Source of the DNA: Acidobacteriota bacterium
GTDB taxonomy: Bacteria; Acidobacteriota; Terriglobia; Acidiferrales; UBA7541
Direction: 5' to 3'
Length of the DNA: 44,729 nucleotides
NCBI GenBank assembly: GCA_003224085.1
Contig: QHYK01000105.1
Span: 1 to 44,729 of the forward strand
Of this stretch, positions 1-7,951 are shown in pieces. How positions within the stretch are numbered: the first letter of the stretch is position 1; each line of letters opens with the position of its first letter. The notes beneath the pieces were generated by a model. The model was given only the letters and a program-made list of their open reading frames with translations, ran no database searches and was not told the DNA's origin. Made by a program: the position numbers and the translations under genes.

Positions 1-1
1 C

Positions 2-184
2 ACCGACAAGTGCATCCGCCGAGGCGTGTTTCACAGCGTTAAAGAACTCGTCACCACGATCATGGTTTCCGTCGAGCAACACAACAAGGAACCCAAACCG
101 TTTATCTGGACAGCCAAGGCCTCGGATATCCTGGAAAAAGTGAAACGCGGACGAGCGGCCCTCAATAAACGACCATCTGTGTGA
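2..184 (+). CDS. IS630-family transposase, C-terminal fragment (cut by window start)
   Basis: The reading frame is open from the first base and ends at a TGA. The about 60 residues contain FHSVKELVTTIMVS, HNKEPKPFIWTAKASDIL and EKVKRGRAALN, which match the conserved C-terminal end of IS630/DDE-superfamily transposases (the Trp-Thr-Ala-Lys-Ala segment followed by a basic helix). The catalytic DDE residues would lie upstream, outside the window, so intactness cannot be judged. No clear terminal inverted repeat could be picked out just downstream, where the right end of the element should be. The family call is from recognition of the tail only. Confidence 0.75.
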   Translation, partial: TDKCIRRGVFHSVKELVTTIMVSVEQHNKEPKPFIWTAKASDILEKVKRGRAALNKRPSV

Positions 185-685
185 CGCACTACACTAGCTG
201 TTAATTCCTTCCACTGACGTCGCCAGAACCGCCTGGAAGCCTGTCCGCGCGCGGTTAACGCCTCGCGCCGTGGGCATCGGAGCAGAGCGGTGCTTCGCAC
301 CGGGTGGGCGGGTAGACACGTCACCCCAAGTTGGGCGCCGTAGAGCGCCGGTTGGCGCTGGTGGTGAACCATCGAGAAATCAGGAACTTAGAAAAACTGC
401 GGCGCTCTGGAGCGCTCCAGGGCGCTGTGCGTTAACTTGTTGATTTTCCTACGCTGCTAGGAAGCAGGCCGTTGTCTCTCAAGAATGAATCCCAAACCGC
501 CTTTTCGCACCAAATCCAAACAGATCGACGTGGGGCACGGCAGGCGACAGAAGGCAGCTTCTGTCGAGCGGAGCGCGGGAAGGCTCGCGAAGTTCGAGGC
601 CGCGTCGGAGAACGAGCGCGTTATCGGATGCGCCGCGCGCAACGTCCTTCGTGCCCCACGGTAGACCCAAACAGGAGGAGTCGCG
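185..685. other. Non-coding stretch between transposase and toxin-antitoxin pair
   Basis: No convincing gene is seen. The short open frames on both strands have arginine- and cysteine-rich, non-protein-like composition. The segment holds GC-rich inverted repeats (see 402-425). The part nearest the transposase gene should include the right end of the IS element. A strong AGGAGG at 673-678 serves the downstream antitoxin gene. Confidence 0.5.
402..425. repeat. GC-rich near-perfect palindrome
   Basis: CTGGAGCGCTCCAG at 407-420 is a perfect 14-base palindrome. After one mismatched pair it is flanked by GCGC on both sides, giving a 24-base inverted repeat. No T-run follows on either strand, so it is not a typical intrinsic terminator. 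It may be an IS end structure, a protein-binding site or an extragenic palindrome. Confidence 0.5.
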
Positions 686-982
686 GTGTATAATCCAGTT
701 ATGGCCAAGGATGTGATCCACATGTCGGAAGCAGAAGCCACAAGCGACTTCGCATCGCTGATGGCCCGTGTGCGTGAAGGCGCGGAAGTCATCATCGAAA
801 AAGACGCGCGGCCCGTGGCCGTGGTGCGTCCTGCCGAACCTCATGTCCGGCTGCTATCGGAATCTCTCCGTCTCGCAAAAGAGCACGGCTCAACAGCCAC
901 ACTCGACGGAGACTTCGCCCGTGATCTCGAAGAGATCATCAACAGCCATCGTGAACCGCTGAATCCGCCCGCATGGGACTGA
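686..982 (+). CDS. Antitoxin of a type II toxin-antitoxin pair (Phd/YefM-like)
   Basis: A 98-residue protein. Its N-terminal half has the Phd/YefM pattern: a short strand, then SEAEATSDFASLMARVREG, then EVIIEKDARPVAVVRP, the beta-hairpin that ends the DNA-binding fold. The C-terminal part (about residues 55-98) is charged and should be the segment that wraps the toxin. The GTG start at 686 has AGGAGG at 673-678 at good spacing. An ATG at 701 is the alternative start. The last 10 bases overlap the PIN toxin gene, as is usual for co-translated pairs. By family, it would neutralise the toxin and repress its own promoter. Confidence 0.85.
   Translation: MYNPVMAKDVIHMSEAEATSDFASLMARVREGAEVIIEKDARPVAVVRPAEPHVRLLSESLRLAKEHGSTATLDGDFARDLEEIINSHREPLNPPAWD
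689..694 (+). promoter_or_regulatory. TATAAT hexamer overlapping the antitoxin start
   Basis: A perfect TATAAT lies inside the first codons of the antitoxin frame (GTG TAT AAT). If used as a -10 box, transcription would begin near 700, giving a nearly leaderless mRNA that starts at the internal ATG at 701. No good -35 hexamer lies about 17 bases upstream, and the upstream Shine-Dalgarno sequence argues for the longer transcript, so this may be chance. Confidence 0.25.
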
Positions 983-1377
983 TCCTCGACTCCAGCGTGG
1001 TCATCGCTGCGGAGCGCCGTGGAGACACGGTCGAGCAGTTCATCGAGCGAGTCGTAAACGCGACTGGCGATCAGGATGCGGCGCTCTCCGCTGTGGGCCT
1101 GACGGAACTCATCCACGGCCTATATCGTGCGAAGACTCCCGCCATGCGCCTTCGCCGTGAATCCTTCCTGAATGAACTGTTGGCGGACCTGACTGTGTAC
1201 CCATACACGAGAGAGACGGCGATGCTTGCCGGGAAACTCGACGGAGAGCAGCAGAGGAAGGGTGTGGTTATTCCGTTCGGAGACTTGCTCATCGGTGCCA
1301 CGGCAAACGTGCACTGTTCTAGTGCAATCGCGCCACTAAAGATAGAACTGCGTAAAGTACAACATCACGGTGCATAA
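973..1377 (+). CDS. PIN-domain ribonuclease toxin (VapC-like)
   Basis: A 134-residue protein with PIN-domain acidic residues: Asp6 in MGLILDSSVV, Glu45 in GLTELIHGL, and Asp104 in IPFGDLLIGATA. PIN toxins cleave RNA using Mg2+ held by three or four such residues. After Asp104 the usual segment (an alanine-rich helix, then a Thr-x-Asn/Asp-x-x-x-Phe turn) is not recognisable; the tail reads ANVHCSSAIAPLKIELRKVQ. The fourth acidic position therefore seems missing, perhaps through a short deletion. The gene overlaps the antitoxin by 10 bases and sits close to a transposase, which fits a mobile toxin-antitoxin module. Confidence 0.85.
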   Translation: MGLILDSSVVIAAERRGDTVEQFIERVVNATGDQDAALSAVGLTELIHGLYRAKTPAMRLRRESFLNELLADLTVYPYTRETAMLAGKLDGEQQRKGVVIPFGDLLIGATANVHCSSAIAPLKIELRKVQHHGA

Positions 1378-1524
1378 AGAGGGCTTTGAACCGCAGATCC
1401 TTTCGGGCAGTTCACCTCCTGCCGGTCATCACATAATTCGTTTGAAAAGAGTCGGTGCGGACGGCCGGGCGAAGAATTGAGGGGCAAGAAGGTTTGGAAT
1501 CCGATATCGCTTTAGCTAACAACG

Positions 1525-2133
1525 TCAAGTCACGCGCAGCACGCGGCGGCCTGCAATCTTATATTTTCCCTCAAGAACGATGCGGACTGCTTCCGAATAA
1601 ATGCGGTGCTCTTCTTTCAGGATTCTCTCGGAGAGCGACGCTTCCGTGTCGTCATCTTTCACCGGAACGACGGCTTGCACGATGATGGGGCCGGCGTCGA
1701 GATTTTCGTCCACGAAATGCACGGTACACCCGGCGAATTTCACGCCGTATTCGAGCGCCTGGCGCTGCGACTCGAGACCCGGAAACGACGGCAGCAGCGA
1801 AGGATGAATGTTGAGAATGCGATTGGGAAATTGGGCGACGAAATACGGCGAGAGCAAGCGCATGTAGCCAGCAAGACAAATTAAATCGACCTTGTACTCG
1901 TCCAAAACTGCGCCGACTTGACGGTCGTATACTTCGCGTTCCAGGCCTTTCGAAGGAATCACCCGCGTGGCGATGCCGCGCGTCTTGGCGCGGTCGATTC
2001 CCGGAGCGCCTTCACGATTGCTGATGACTATGGCGATTTCCGCGTTGGGGATGCGGCCTGCGGCGACGGATTCTGCCAAAGCCTCGAAGTTCGAACCGCG
2101 GCCGCTCAAGAGCACGCCAATGCGCTTGGTCAT
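1525..2133 (-). CDS. purN: Phosphoribosylglycinamide formyltransferase
   Basis: Transfers a formyl group from 10-formyl-tetrahydrofolate to GAR, the third step of purine synthesis. The 202-residue protein starts with GVLLSGRGSN, the phosphate-binding loop. It has the catalytic set Asn108, His110 (ILNIHPSLLPSF) and Asp146 in the ENLDAGPI context, matching E. coli Asn106/His108/Asp144. The ATG at 2133 is preferred over a TTG two codons upstream. It is last in a minus-strand set after the ABC transporter genes (49-base gap) and is separate from the other pur genes at 14.9-21.8 kb. Confidence 0.95.
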   Translation of the reverse strand: MTKRIGVLLSGRGSNFEALAESVAAGRIPNAEIAIVISNREGAPGIDRAKTRGIATRVIPSKGLEREVYDRQVGAVLDEYKVDLICLAGYMRLLSPYFVAQFPNRILNIHPSLLPSFPGLESQRQALEYGVKFAGCTVHFVDENLDAGPIIVQAVVPVKDDDTEASLSERILKEEHRIYSEAVRIVLEGKYKIAGRRVLRVT

Positions 2134-2182
2134 AAACAAGGAAAGTTAGCACATGCCCCACCGACCGCAAAATGCGCCCGTA

Positions 2183-2953
2183 TCAGCTGACCGCTTTGCC
2201 GTAGAACTTGCGGAGGCCCGTGACAAGCAAGAGCGCATTGAAGAAAACGAGCGCGGCCAGGACGGCCAGGAGCGAAAGATGCGGAAACTGCGGAACCATG
2301 GTGCCGCGCAGGCCTTCGCTGGCGTACACCAGCGGATTGACGAGCACAACTTTTTGAAGAATTGGAAAGTTCGTCAGCGCGCTCCAAGGATAGTAAGTAC
2401 AGCCGAAAAAGATCATGGGCGCAACAACCAGGCTGAACATTAGCCCGATGTGCGTTTGCTGCACGCTGCAGCCCAGTGCCAGGCCGCCCGTGGCGGAGAA
2501 CAGGGCCACAAGCACGGCCACGGCCGCAAACAGCAGAGGATGATGTATGTTCAAGCCGACGCCGGGGCGAAGCAGCAGCCACGCTGCAGGGATGACCATC
2601 AGACCGGCGGCCAGAGCCTGAAGCGTGCCTGCAACGACCTTTTCCATGGCGAGCCAGGAAATATCCATCGGCGCCAGCAGGCGATCCTCGATTTCGCGGG
2701 TGAATTGAAATTCCCCAATCAGAGGCATAGCCACGGCCCAGATCCCGGTGCCCACCATGCAAATGGCCATGATTCCTGGCAGTAACAGGCTTTTGTACGA
2801 GGGCGGCATGTAGCCGCTGCCCACCATCACGCGACCGAAAATAAAAACAAACATCAGCGGCTGCAGAAAAGTCTGGAACAAAAGCGCCACAAGGTTGCGG
2901 CGAGCAACGTGGGCGTCGCGCGCGAGCATCGCGAAAAAAGCTTTCCAGTTCAT
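2183..2953 (-). CDS. ABC-2 type transporter permease
   Basis: A 256-residue membrane protein with about six hydrophobic segments, a conserved REIEDRLLAPMDISWL region after the second segment (typical of DrrB/NodJ-like ABC-2 permeases), and a C-terminal segment LRGTMVPQFPHLSLLAVLAA. Its ATG overlaps the stop codon of the ATPase gene (2950-2953), so translation is coupled. It would form the membrane channel of an exporter. The substrate (drug, lipid or polysaccharide) cannot be read from the sequence. Confidence 0.9.
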   Translation of the reverse strand: MNWKAFFAMLARDAHVARRNLVALLFQTFLQPLMFVFIFGRVMVGSGYMPPSYKSLLLPGIMAICMVGTGIWAVAMPLIGEFQFTREIEDRLLAPMDISWLAMEKVVAGTLQALAAGLMVIPAAWLLLRPGVGLNIHHPLLFAAVAVLVALFSATGGLALGCSVQQTHIGLMFSLVVAPMIFFGCTYYPWSALTNFPILQKVVLVNPLVYASEGLRGTMVPQFPHLSLLAVLAALVFFNALLLVTGLRKFYGKAVS

Positions 2954-3975
2954 TCCCGCAGGCTCCTTCCGGTGTGATGCAAAAACAGATTTTCCAGGCT
3001 GGGCTCGGAGATATGCACATCATGCAATTCGACGCCTGCAGCGGAAGCCAGACTTGCCACCTCCGGAATGAGCGAACCGCCGCGGTCGGCGTAAACATCC
3101 GCGCCGGAGCTGTCGGTTGCGCGCACTTCGCGCACGCCGGAAAGACTTTGCAGGCGCTTGAGGAATTCCGGAGAGTGCAGGCCAAAGCGCAAACGCAGGA
3201 GAAAACCTCCGGGGACGGAAGCCTTTAATTCCCGGGGCGTGCCGAGGGCGATGACCCGGCCATGATCAATAATGGCCAGGCGCTGGCAAAGCGCGTCGGC
3301 TTCTTCCATGTTGTGCGTGGTGAGCAGAACGGTTTTGCCGCTCTGGTTGTACTCGCGGACGATCTCCCACAAGAGCAAGCGCGTCTGCGGATCGAGACCG
3401 GCACTTGGCTCGTCGAGGAAGAGAACCTGCGGATCGTGCATCATGGCGCGCGCAATCGAAAGCCGCTGCATCATGCCGCCGGAAAAGCCGCGCACCAATT
3501 GGTCGGCGCGGTCGGTCAATTTGAAGCGTTCGAGCAGAACTTCGGCGCGCTTGGCGCGTTCGTGTGAAGAAAGACCGAAATAAGCGCCGTGAAACGCAAG
3601 GATTTCGCGGGCCGTGAGCGAGAAGTCAAGATTGGGGCGCTGCGCGACGACGCCGATGAGGCGCTTGACGGCGACCTGATTTAGCCACACGTCGTGCTCG
3701 CCAATGAACGCCCGGCCGGAGGTTGGTCGAATGCGTGTGGTGAGCACGCCGACGGTCGTGGACTTGCCGGCGCCGTTCGGCCCAAGCAAGCAGAAGATTT
3801 CCCCGGGCGCGATATCGAGAGAGATGCCCTCGAGGGCCACGATCTGGGGTTTTGGCTGCCTCGTTTTGCCCTTGGCCCTGGGCGCGGTGAAAGCGAAACC
3901 GCCAGCGCCAGCACCCATCGGAGAAGGCGAGTCGTAAACCTTGCGCAGTTCGAGCGTGCGAATGCCAGCCAGCAT
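2950..3975 (-). CDS. ABC transporter ATP-binding protein (DrrA/NodI type)
   Basis: A 341-residue ATPase: Walker A GPNGAGKST at 65-73, signature FSGGM at 164-168, Walker B VLFLDEP at 184-190, and switch His221 in TTHNMEEA. The C-terminal domain of about 100 residues, after LGTPRELKASVPGG, is typical of DrrA/NodI-type exporters. Residues about 16-43, a Gly/Ala/Lys/Pro-rich stretch, interrupt the first strand region; related ATPases usually go straight from 'RKVY' to 'ALEGIS'. The gene overlaps the permease gene by ATGA. The pair probably exports a small molecule or lipid. Confidence 0.92.
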   Translation of the reverse strand: MLAGIRTLELRKVYDSPSPMGAGAGGFAFTAPRAKGKTRQPKPQIVALEGISLDIAPGEIFCLLGPNGAGKSTTVGVLTTRIRPTSGRAFIGEHDVWLNQVAVKRLIGVVAQRPNLDFSLTAREILAFHGAYFGLSSHERAKRAEVLLERFKLTDRADQLVRGFSGGMMQRLSIARAMMHDPQVLFLDEPSAGLDPQTRLLLWEIVREYNQSGKTVLLTTHNMEEADALCQRLAIIDHGRVIALGTPRELKASVPGGFLLRLRFGLHSPEFLKRLQSLSGVREVRATDSSGADVYADRGGSLIPEVASLASAAGVELHDVHISEPSLENLFLHHTGRSLRE

Positions 3976-4105
3976 GGAGGACTTTCCTTAAGGTTTCTAC
4001 GCCAGCGCACCGCGGAAAATGACAGCTATGCGCTTGTCGATAGGCCAAGGAACTTATCACAGACTCGCCAGCGGACAAAACGAACCAGTGGAAGCCCTTG
4101 TGGAA

Positions 4106-4121
4106 GCCTGTCTGGACAGGC
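4106..4121. repeat. Short hairpin between ABC ATPase gene and secreted-protein gene
   Basis: GCCTGTC-TG-GACAGGC is a perfect 7-base inverted repeat with a 2-base loop. It lies downstream of the gene ending at 4180 and upstream of the ATPase gene, both on the minus strand. No T-run follows on the minus strand, so termination is possible but unproven. It may also be an extragenic palindrome. Nothing else is seen in the about 200-base gap. Confidence 0.4.
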
Positions 4122-4179
4122 AGGTTAGCGGAAAGCTGGTGGCATGCTGCTAGCCGCGATTAGAGAGTTGTGATCCTGG

Positions 4180-6393
4180 CTATGGAATACGCGGCCAAGC
4201 TTTGCAATCCGAGAGGGTTATCGGCGAGGTTAAAGGAGGACCTATTTTCCACCGAATTACACCATCAGACGTCGAACAGAAGCTTCGCGTTCCGGTATTG
4301 GTGTTGACAGGCGTGGCCACCACAACGAAATCGGTGCACACATGCTGCTTGCAGATGGCGGTAATTGTAAATTGGAATCCGGACTTGGTGCACCAAGCAT
4401 CTCCGGCGCAGGTCTCATTCGCCAGCGTCGCATCGAGCAGGCCGGCGTGCTCCGCGGAGTAAGCTTTAGAGTCACGCGGATCCAATCCGAGCGTCGCCAA
4501 ATCGGGCGCAAAGCCTCTCTTGGGGTAAGTGGCCTCATAGGTGACCTGAGCGGTATTCACGGTGCGCACGCTGCCAACCGCGCTGGCTTCATTCGCAGCG
4601 ATTTTGGAACGCAACACATTGGGAATCGCGACCGCGGCCACGACCAGAATGGTGGCGACGTCAAGAGTGCCGCCACCGCCGGCCTCGCGAATCGTAGTGT
4701 CGTCCCCATAGAGATAAAAAACGGCCGGGGTAGAATCTCGCGAAACTTGCGCCAGGCTTTCCGCCATTTCGGGGGCGACATTCCTCAACTGCAAGGCCGC
4801 CATGATCAGAGGATCCTCGTAGAACATTCCCGAAGCGTCCGACGAATGACCTGGCGGTCGCGTTGCCAGAAATCTTGGAGACTTTGCGAGCGAACCGCCG
4901 GACTTGTGTAAGCGAATGGCATCCGCAACGGCGTCATGGCTCGAAGCGACGATTAGATAGCCATCCACAAAAGCGTAGTTAACTTCGGTGGGCACGGTCG
5001 AGGAGGGAACCGTAACGGAATGGAAGGTGATTCCGCCGTCTTCGGCGTCTGCGGACGGAAGCTGCGTCAGAGCCAGCAAAGTGCTTACCGTTCGCTGTAA
5101 ACGCACGGCATCCTTGACACTAACAATCGCCTTCCACACCGGTCTTGGCGGAGCAATGGCGTCCAGTTCCACCGCTAGCTCGCCCCCGAGGCAGCCGAGC
5201 AAGTCGTCCTTGACACTGAGGTTTAAAGCTTTTTCTCCCCCGGCTATCGCCGCAAACGGATCCGAGGAAGGTCCAGCGAGTTCTTTCATATCGTCAAAAA
5301 CCTGCGCCATGCTGGTCAGAACCAGTGTGGCTGCCGCCATGGCCTCAGGAGAAACAAAATCCAAACTCCCCAGGCGCGCCGGCTTCGCAAGCCACGCTGC
5401 TGTTCCGCGCCGGGGGCCAGTGAAACTTAGCTCGGCCTGGCTGAGTGCCTGAGCTCCCACGCCCCTGCGTTCCCAAACCAGATACTTCACATCCGCAAAA
5501 CCGCTGCGGCGGAACGACGCGTCCTGTTTTGCGGGATTCGGAGTTTGCTCCAGGATCTTCTGCAGATCAGCCCCGGTCAAAACCGTCACGCCGCTCTGGT
5601 ATTCCTGCGCAACGCGCTGTCCAAAAGGAGCGGAAGCAAACTCACGGCTACCCTGATCCAGCCTGGCGTTAAAGGCGCGCAGGATTTCCAGCTTTTCCGC
5701 TCCCACCACAAAATCCGGCCGAACCAGCAGCTTCCATCCGTCGTTGGGGCTTTTTTCTTTTGCCGAAGCGAGCTCCTGCAGGTCCAGCACGCGCACGCCG
5801 GCCTTCGATTCGCCGCCGAATGCATCGATCATTTGCTGAAGAAATTTCTGCAAGCCGGGTTTGCGGACTTCCGCAACCACCAGCAGGGCGGGATTGCGCC
5901 CTTCCATGACCCCGGACACGACGACTTCGTCACCCAGGTATTGGTGGACCTGATAAAACTTCTCGAAAAATTCCTCAATCTTGGGGCCACTGGCGGCCCG
6001 CTCGCCGCTGTGCCACCAATCGCGCAGCACGGCACTGTCTTGCAGCTCCTGCCGGAAAATCTGCAGAACCTGATGCGCGGCGTCGCCATAGTTTGGAAAC
6101 GCGCCGTACACAATCGTGGACGCGGGCAGGAGGGGCAAGAGGTGGCTTTCGGAACGCGACGCGGGATATTGGACGTTGTTCTGGAGCTTGCTGAACAATT
6201 GAGCGAACTCGTGGAGCAGTCCGGGATACTTGTTCAGCTCTCGGGTCAAAGACGCTTGGGGTTGCCGGGTTGCGGACGCTACTGGCTTCGACTGCGCATC
6301 GCAAGTTGTGGCGATTAGACAGATGGCAGCGATTCTGGCCGCGGGTCGGATCCATTGACGCGGTGTTTGCTGGAAAATTCGTGCGCAGCGCAT
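4180..6393 (-). CDS. Large exported protein with a C-terminal pilin-like domain
   Basis: A 737-residue protein. A basic N-terminus and hydrophobic stretch ending in TTCDAQ (about residues 15-34) look like a signal peptide. Residues about 40-570 are soluble, without a motif I recognise. From about residue 572 a type IV pilin-like module follows: TLDVATILVVAAVAIPNVLR, then SKIAANEASAVGSVRTVNTA, then a Cys-containing globular tail. These match the N-terminal helix and 'SVRTINTAQ..Y' region of acidobacterial pseudopilins. However, there is no prepilin leader (no Gly-Phe-Thr-Leu-x-Glu site) because the helix is internal. The start has GGAGG 7 bases upstream. Function unknown; the pilin helix may act as a membrane anchor. 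Confidence 0.75.
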   Translation of the reverse strand: MRCARIFQQTPRQWIRPAARIAAICLIATTCDAQSKPVASATRQPQASLTRELNKYPGLLHEFAQLFSKLQNNVQYPASRSESHLLPLLPASTIVYGAFPNYGDAAHQVLQIFRQELQDSAVLRDWWHSGERAASGPKIEEFFEKFYQVHQYLGDEVVVSGVMEGRNPALLVVAEVRKPGLQKFLQQMIDAFGGESKAGVRVLDLQELASAKEKSPNDGWKLLVRPDFVVGAEKLEILRAFNARLDQGSREFASAPFGQRVAQEYQSGVTVLTGADLQKILEQTPNPAKQDASFRRSGFADVKYLVWERRGVGAQALSQAELSFTGPRRGTAAWLAKPARLGSLDFVSPEAMAAATLVLTSMAQVFDDMKELAGPSSDPFAAIAGGEKALNLSVKDDLLGCLGGELAVELDAIAPPRPVWKAIVSVKDAVRLQRTVSTLLALTQLPSADAEDGGITFHSVTVPSSTVPTEVNYAFVDGYLIVASSHDAVADAIRLHKSGGSLAKSPRFLATRPPGHSSDASGMFYEDPLIMAALQLRNVAPEMAESLAQVSRDSTPAVFYLYGDDTTIREAGGGGTLDVATILVVAAVAIPNVLRSKIAANEASAVGSVRTVNTAQVTYEATYPKRGFAPDLATLGLDPRDSKAYSAEHAGLLDATLANETCAGDAWCTKSGFQFTITAICKQHVCTDFVVVATPVNTNTGTRSFCSTSDGVIRWKIGPPLTSPITLSDCKAWPRIP

Positions 6394-6525
6394 ACTCGTG
6401 CCTCCGTCTGGATAAGCTCAGGATAGACGGCGCAACCCCTCTGCGCCACCGGAACAAGATGAATTGCTGTTCATAAGTACCCTGTGAGTCAAGTCCAAAC
6501 GAATCAGGGAAGAGGAAAGCACGGC

Positions 6526-7941
6526 TCAGTTCGGGCGGTCCCGGGAGATTCCCGATTCCATTGAGGAAGTTACCGGCTTTGCTGCGGGGTGAACGCGGGG
6601 CGAGTTCGTGTCTGCGGATTCGGAAAACGGACGCATCGCACGCGCGGTCCAGAAGCTGACCGCCATTCGAAACAGCCAAAGCATGCTTGCCAGAATCCCG
6701 AAACGCAGCAACCAGCGCAGGAGCATTGCCAAAAACGTAGCCTCGAAGGCAGGCCATTCGAACCGGAACTGCCGGAAGACGCTGCCGCGGTCGAGCATCC
6801 AGTGCCAGGCCGTGTGCGCTACGATGGCCGAGAGAATGATTGTCCCCATGCGTTCGGCCACAGCGTAACGGAAGAAAAGCTGCAACACGGGGATAAGCAG
6901 AATCAACAGGAGTAGTTGTCCCAGCTCGACTCCGACGTTGAAGGAGAGCAGAGAAGTGAGGAGATGCGTGCCTGCGAATTGCAGCGATTGCCGGAGCGCG
7001 AAGGAAAAGCCGAATCCGTGAACCAAGCCGAAACCGAAGGCCATCATCCATCGGCGCTGCACGCTGCCGGCGCCGGCGATGTTTTCGAGCGCCATGTAAA
7101 CAATAGAAGCCGCGATGAGCGTTTCGATGAGCGGCGGAAACCAGAGAAAATCCGGCGCGAAGTTGTAAGCGGAAGCAATCAAGGTGATGGAGTGCGCCAC
7201 CGTGAACGCGGTAACCACAGGAATGAGTGCGCGAAGCCGGCGAAAAGGAATCACCAGGCAGAAGAGAAAGAGAAGATGGTCGGTGCCGTCAAGGATGTGG
7301 AGAAAACCCGAGTGCACGAATCGCAGAGCGGCTTGATGCCAGCGGGGATCGAGACGGACCAGTCCCGGATCGCCATCGAATTCGAACGCGCGGACCTCGC
7401 CGCCGGGAGGAAGGAAGCGAAGTACGGTGATGACGCGCAAGCCCAAGCGAGCGAATCGCGGCTGAATGGAGAAACGGGATTGCACCGATTGAATCGGACT
7501 ATCGAACAACACATCCAGCATGGTCTGGTCCCAAACCACGTCGGTGGAATCGGGCAACGGCGGGCCGGTGATGTGGGCCAAAGCGTTTTCATACGAACCG
7601 AAGGAAAAATCCGAGGGAAGCGAAATGCGCGTGGCCAGCACTTGAGGATTCGGCAGAAGGGTGTCGCCTTCGTAGACCTCGAAGAAGCCGGCAATCCACA
7701 GCCTGGCGGCGCCGGGGAGCAAAGCGCTGGCTCGCTCGATATCGAGATACCCGGGGCCGCGCTGAGGAAAGCTGACGTCCCGCATGGCCCTGAGCGGCAC
7801 GCGAACGACTGCATGGAGATGCTGGCCTTCGGGCTTGATGAACATCTGGACCGTGACGTCATTAGGAATGTCGTGGGCGCGCGCGCAAATCGGCAAAAGG
7901 AAGATAGCCGAGGCGAACAGGAACTGTTTCACGTGGAACAC
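6526..7941 (-). CDS. HupE/UreJ-family membrane protein
   Basis: A 471-residue protein: signal peptide (to about ARA-HDIP), a periplasmic domain of about 190 residues, then a membrane domain of about six to seven segments beginning with FVHSGFLHILDGTDHLLFL and followed by FTVAHSITL. These His/Asp-rich motifs mark the HupE/UreJ_2 family, where related proteins are linked to nickel or cobalt uptake. No hydrogenase, urease or B12 synthesis gene is adjacent, so the metal and role are open, although a B12-dependent enzyme is encoded elsewhere in the window. The GTG start at 7941 is 10 bases after the cupin stop codon; GTG 7932 is an alternative. The first codons contain a parS-like site. Confidence 0.82.
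   Translation of the reverse strand: MFHVKQFLFASAIFLLPICARAHDIPNDVTVQMFIKPEGQHLHAVVRVPLRAMRDVSFPQRGPGYLDIERASALLPGAARLWIAGFFEVYEGDTLLPNPQVLATRISLPSDFSFGSYENALAHITGPPLPDSTDVVWDQTMLDVLFDSPIQSVQSRFSIQPRFARLGLRVITVLRFLPPGGEVRAFEFDGDPGLVRLDPRWHQAALRFVHSGFLHILDGTDHLLFLFCLVIPFRRLRALIPVVTAFTVAHSITLIASAYNFAPDFLWFPPLIETLIAASIVYMALENIAGAGSVQRRWMMAFGFGLVHGFGFSFALRQSLQFAGTHLLTSLLSFNVGVELGQLLLLILLIPVLQLFFRYAVAERMGTIILSAIVAHTAWHWMLDRGSVFRQFRFEWPAFEATFLAMLLRWLLRFGILASMLWLFRMAVSFWTARAMRPFSESADTNSPRVHPAAKPVTSSMESGISRDRPN
7925..7940. promoter_or_regulatory. parS-like ParB-binding site
   Basis: TGTTTCACGTGGAACA matches the bacterial centromere consensus TGTTTCACGTGAAACA at 15 of 16 positions. Its complement TGTTCCACGTGAAACA fits the degenerate consensus TGTTNCACGTGAAACA exactly. 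It lies within the start codon region of the HupE-like gene, encoding Phe-His-Val-Lys-Gln. ParB-type proteins nucleate chromosome segregation complexes at such sites, which are usually clustered near the replication origin. No second copy was seen in this window, and parA/parB are not here. Confidence 0.75.
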
Positions 7942-7951
7942 CCGTTTCTCT

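Noticed and set aside
472-693. 73-residue plus-strand open frame before the antitoxin
   Set aside because: Arg-rich, no ribosome-binding site, no resemblance to known proteins; likely non-coding.
7925-7940. Replication origin near the parS-like site
   Set aside because: No cluster of DnaA boxes, no dnaA/dnaN/gyrB genes and no obvious AT-rich unwinding region were seen, so only the parS-like site itself is reported.
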